NCBI RefSeq assembly: GCF_001651855.1
Contig: NZ_LNQC01000039.1
Coordinates: forward strand, 1-64,000
DNA length: 64,000 nucleotides
Source: Sinorhizobium americanum
GTDB taxonomy: Bacteria; Pseudomonadota; Alphaproteobacteria; Rhizobiales; Rhizobiaceae
Direction: 5' to 3'
Shown here piece after piece: positions 62,297 through 64,000 of this stretch. The notes beneath the pieces are model-generated. The model saw only the letters and a program-made list of their open reading frames with translations. It was not told where the DNA came from and made no database searches. Every line of letters begins with the position of its first letter. Positions within the stretch are counted from its first letter, which is position 1. A program made the position numbers and the translations under genes.

Positions 62297-63475
62297 ATGC
62301 GCGTCGCAATCGTACATTACTGGCTGGTTTCGATGCGCGGTGGCGAAAAGGTAATCGAGGCGTTGTGTGATCTCTATCCAGAAGCGGATATCTTCACACT
62401 TGTCTACGACGAGGCACGTGTTTCCGACACGATCAAGAAGCACAAGGTGACCTCATCCTTTCTGCAGCGAGTCCCCGGGGCCATCGGCCATTATCAGTCC
62501 TTGCTGCCCCTGATGCCGTTTGCGCTCGAGAGCCTCGACCTCAGCGGCTACGACCTGATCATCTCGAGCGAATCGGGTCCCGCCAAGGGTATCATCCCGC
62601 CGCCGCATGCCGCCCATATCTGCTATTGCCATTCGCCGATGCGCTATCTATGGGATCATTATCACGCCTACCGCTCGAGTGCGGGCATGCTGTCGCGCAT
62701 GATGATGCCGGTGCTGGCGCCGATGCTGCGCACATGGGATGTCAACACCAGCCTTCGCGTTGACCGTTTCATCGCCAATTCGCACCATGTGGCGGCCCGC
62801 ATCAGCAAGTATTATCGCCGACCTGCCACCGTGGTGTATCCGCCTGTCGGCATCGAGGACTTCTCGCCCTCGGCCGAGGTCGAGGACTTCTATCTCTGCG
62901 CCGGGCAGATCGTCTCCTACAAGCGGATCGACCTCGCCGTCGAGGCGTTCACCAAAATGGGCAAGAACCTGGTGGTGATCGGCGGCGGCAAGGAGCAGGA
63001 TATCGCCAGACTGAAACGCATGGCCGGTCCGACCATCACCTTTCTGGGACGCGCGCCTTTCGCCGTACTCAAGGAGAAGCTCGCGAAATGCCGTGCCTTC
63101 GTCTTTCCCGGTGAGGAGGACTTCGGCATCGTTCCAGTCGAGGCGATGGCGAGCGGCCGTCCCGTCGTCGCCTACGGAAGCGGCGGCGCGGTCGAAACGA
63201 TCGTGCCAGGACTGACAGGCGTTCTGTTCGAGAACCAGACAGTTGAGGGATTGATCAAGGCCATCTACGCCTTCGAGGCCAGGGAGGATTCCTTCCGCCC
63301 AGATGTCATCAGGACGCATGCAGCGCAATTCAGTGTCAGGCGGTTCAGGTCCGGCATCCAATCTGTCGTGGAAGAGGAACTGCGGCTTCGCCGCTCGATG
63401 CCCTTCGCCGATGGCAAATATGCGCTCGCAGGGTTCACGACGCATGATGCCGACAGCCTGGCGCCCCTTCATTGA
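62297..63475 (+). CDS. Family 4 (GT-B) glycosyltransferase
   Basis: A 392-aa GT-B enzyme beginning MRVAIVHYWLVSMRGGEKVI, with CYCHSPMRYLWDHY, FIANSHHVAARISKYY, FYLCAGQIVSYKRIDLAVEA and the donor-site FPGEEDFGIVPVEAMASGRP. The ATG at 62297 has GAGGGA. It is alone on the plus strand and divergent from the ExoF-like operon. It should add a sugar to the repeat unit. Confidence 0.88.
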   Translation: MRVAIVHYWLVSMRGGEKVIEALCDLYPEADIFTLVYDEARVSDTIKKHKVTSSFLQRVPGAIGHYQSLLPLMPFALESLDLSGYDLIISSESGPAKGIIPPPHAAHICYCHSPMRYLWDHYHAYRSSAGMLSRMMMPVLAPMLRTWDVNTSLRVDRFIANSHHVAARISKYYRRPATVVYPPVGIEDFSPSAEVEDFYLCAGQIVSYKRIDLAVEAFTKMGKNLVVIGGGKEQDIARLKRMAGPTITFLGRAPFAVLKEKLAKCRAFVFPGEEDFGIVPVEAMASGRPVVAYGSGGAVETIVPGLTGVLFENQTVEGLIKAIYAFEAREDSFRPDVIRTHAAQFSVRRFRSGIQSVVEEELRLRRSMPFADGKYALAGFTTHDADSLAPLH

Positions 63476-63810
63476 GTGACGGGTGGCTGTGAGTTGAGGG
63501 GTAAGGAAGGGCAGCGTGATGCGGTTGTTCAGCCGTCGATCAGACCTTCCGTGGCGAAGCCATTGGGTTTGGCGGTGATGGAGGGAAACGCGTCCGCCCC
63601 GGGCATATTGGGAATCAGCATGGTCTTGCGCTGCCAAAGCGCTGCAGGTGAATACAATTCTCTGTACGGCTACCGCATTAATACTATATCGCTACATAGA
63701 TTATTAAAATGTGATACTTCATTCGTAGTTTAATATTTGCTACCGTTAATTGTCAGTAACTTTACAATTATAGAAGGTCTTACAGAGCCTCAATCTCACA
63801 GGAAAGAGAA
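63476..63810. other. AT-rich intergenic region near the right edge
   Basis: About 335 bp without a clear gene. Between about 63650 and 63780 the DNA is far richer in A and T than elsewhere in the window and carries stretches such as ATTATTAAAATG and TTTAATATTTG. It may be a promoter for the gene that follows. Confidence 0.4.
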
Positions 63811-64000
63811 TTGACTTTCGGGTCATGGTCAATTGAGGAGGTGAAGCTAAGTATTCATCCGACTAATGTCGGTAATACATGTAGCAGAAAGGTTGCCGAT
63901 CCCAACATTGCAGCCAGGGATCTTCCGTTCGGGCGAGCACTATCCTCGCACCGTGGATTAGCGATGGTTGCCGCAGCGACGCTCTTCGTTTCAACAGCCG
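63811..64000 (+). CDS. Possible partial gene running off the window
   Basis: A frame open from a TTG at 63811 to the end of the window, with AGGAAAGAG upstream. The translation begins MTFGSWSIEEVKLSIHP and becomes hydrophobic at the end (LAMVAAATLFVSTA), which would fit a delayed membrane or signal segment. A GTG at 63841 is also in frame but lies directly on a GAGGAGG. The product is unknown, and the frame could be chance. Confidence 0.35.
   Translation, partial: MTFGSWSIEEVKLSIHPTNVGNTCSRKVADPNIAARDLPFGRALSSHRGLAMVAAATLFVSTA

Noticed and set aside
63841-63843. GTG at 63841 as start of the right-edge gene
   Set aside because: It directly abuts the GAGGAGG Shine-Dalgarno-like sequence, leaving no spacing; the in-frame TTG at 63811 is better placed.
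1-64000. Search for rRNA, tRNA, integrase, transposase, phage or CRISPR features
   Set aside because: None recognised on reading; small structured RNAs without known motifs could still be missed.

Overview
The window looks like a stretch of a large replicon from an alphaproteobacterium of the Rhizobiales, most likely Sinorhizobium/Ensifer. Coding DNA is GC-rich, a RIME-type intergenic mosaic repeat lies at 9878-9983, and the left 28 kb carries a gene order that I recall from the S. meliloti pSymB megaplasmid (phn/pho transport, gcdH, htpG, gab, msbA2, fba, opp). The genus is an inference from gene content, not a database match.

Layout. (1) 128-7114, minus strand: a phosphate/phosphonate operon, phnC-phnD-phnE1-phnE2, a 2H-phosphoesterase (DUF1045), phnM and phnN, ending in a strong terminator at 72-100; Pho-box-like repeats sit upstream. 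(2) 7447-9842, plus strand: glutaryl-CoA dehydrogenase and a family III CoA-transferase (glutarate activation). (3) 9998-14918, minus strand: htpG with a sigma32-type promoter, and a gabT-gabD pair that could equally act as davT-davD and feed glutarate to region 2. The pair is divergent from a three-domain MerR/XRE/cupin regulator. (4) 16349-21423, plus strand: an acyltransferase, two family 2 glycosyltransferases and an MsbA-like ABC exporter, a compact glycan/lipid export locus. (5) Class II fructose-bisphosphate aldolase (minus), then an oppABC-DF peptide importer (plus) and a LuxR-type regulator with an atypical receiver domain.

(6) 29.6-63.5 kb is a Wzx/Wzy-type exopolysaccharide cluster with all core parts: Wzy polymerase, pyruvyl transferase, Tat-exported GH16 glycanase, Wzx flippase, ExoY-like initiating transferase, three other glycosyltransferases, ExoP/Wzc-like co-polymerase and ExoF/Wza-like export protein. 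In its middle lies a three-protein NRPS-PKS assembly line (34136-46910): A-PCP, then KS-AT-ACP-aminotransferase-C-A-PCP, then C-(A relic)-PCP-TE. A formyltransferase-like/beta-propeller protein, an Sfp-type PPTase, a DegT-family aminotransferase and a GMC oxidoreductase accompany it. The second adenylation domain has a nearly perfect glycine code, the AT has the malonyl motif and the embedded aminotransferase resembles that of iturin-type synthetases. The line could therefore make a beta,gamma-diamino-acyl-glycine unit. The last protein has a Gln in place of the second His of the condensation motif, a decayed adenylation domain, and a Cys rather than Ser nucleophile in the thioesterase, so it may transfer the chain to an acceptor rather than simply hydrolyse it. 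My reading is that the cluster makes an exopolysaccharide carrying both pyruvate (acidic) and aminoacyl (basic) groups. This is the strongest candidate for an undescribed system here. A motif close to CTAA(n)CCCTTT recurs at the three main promoter regions of this cluster, which suggests co-regulation.

No rRNA, tRNA, CRISPR, transposase or integrase was recognised. The window ends inside a possible further gene (from about 63811).
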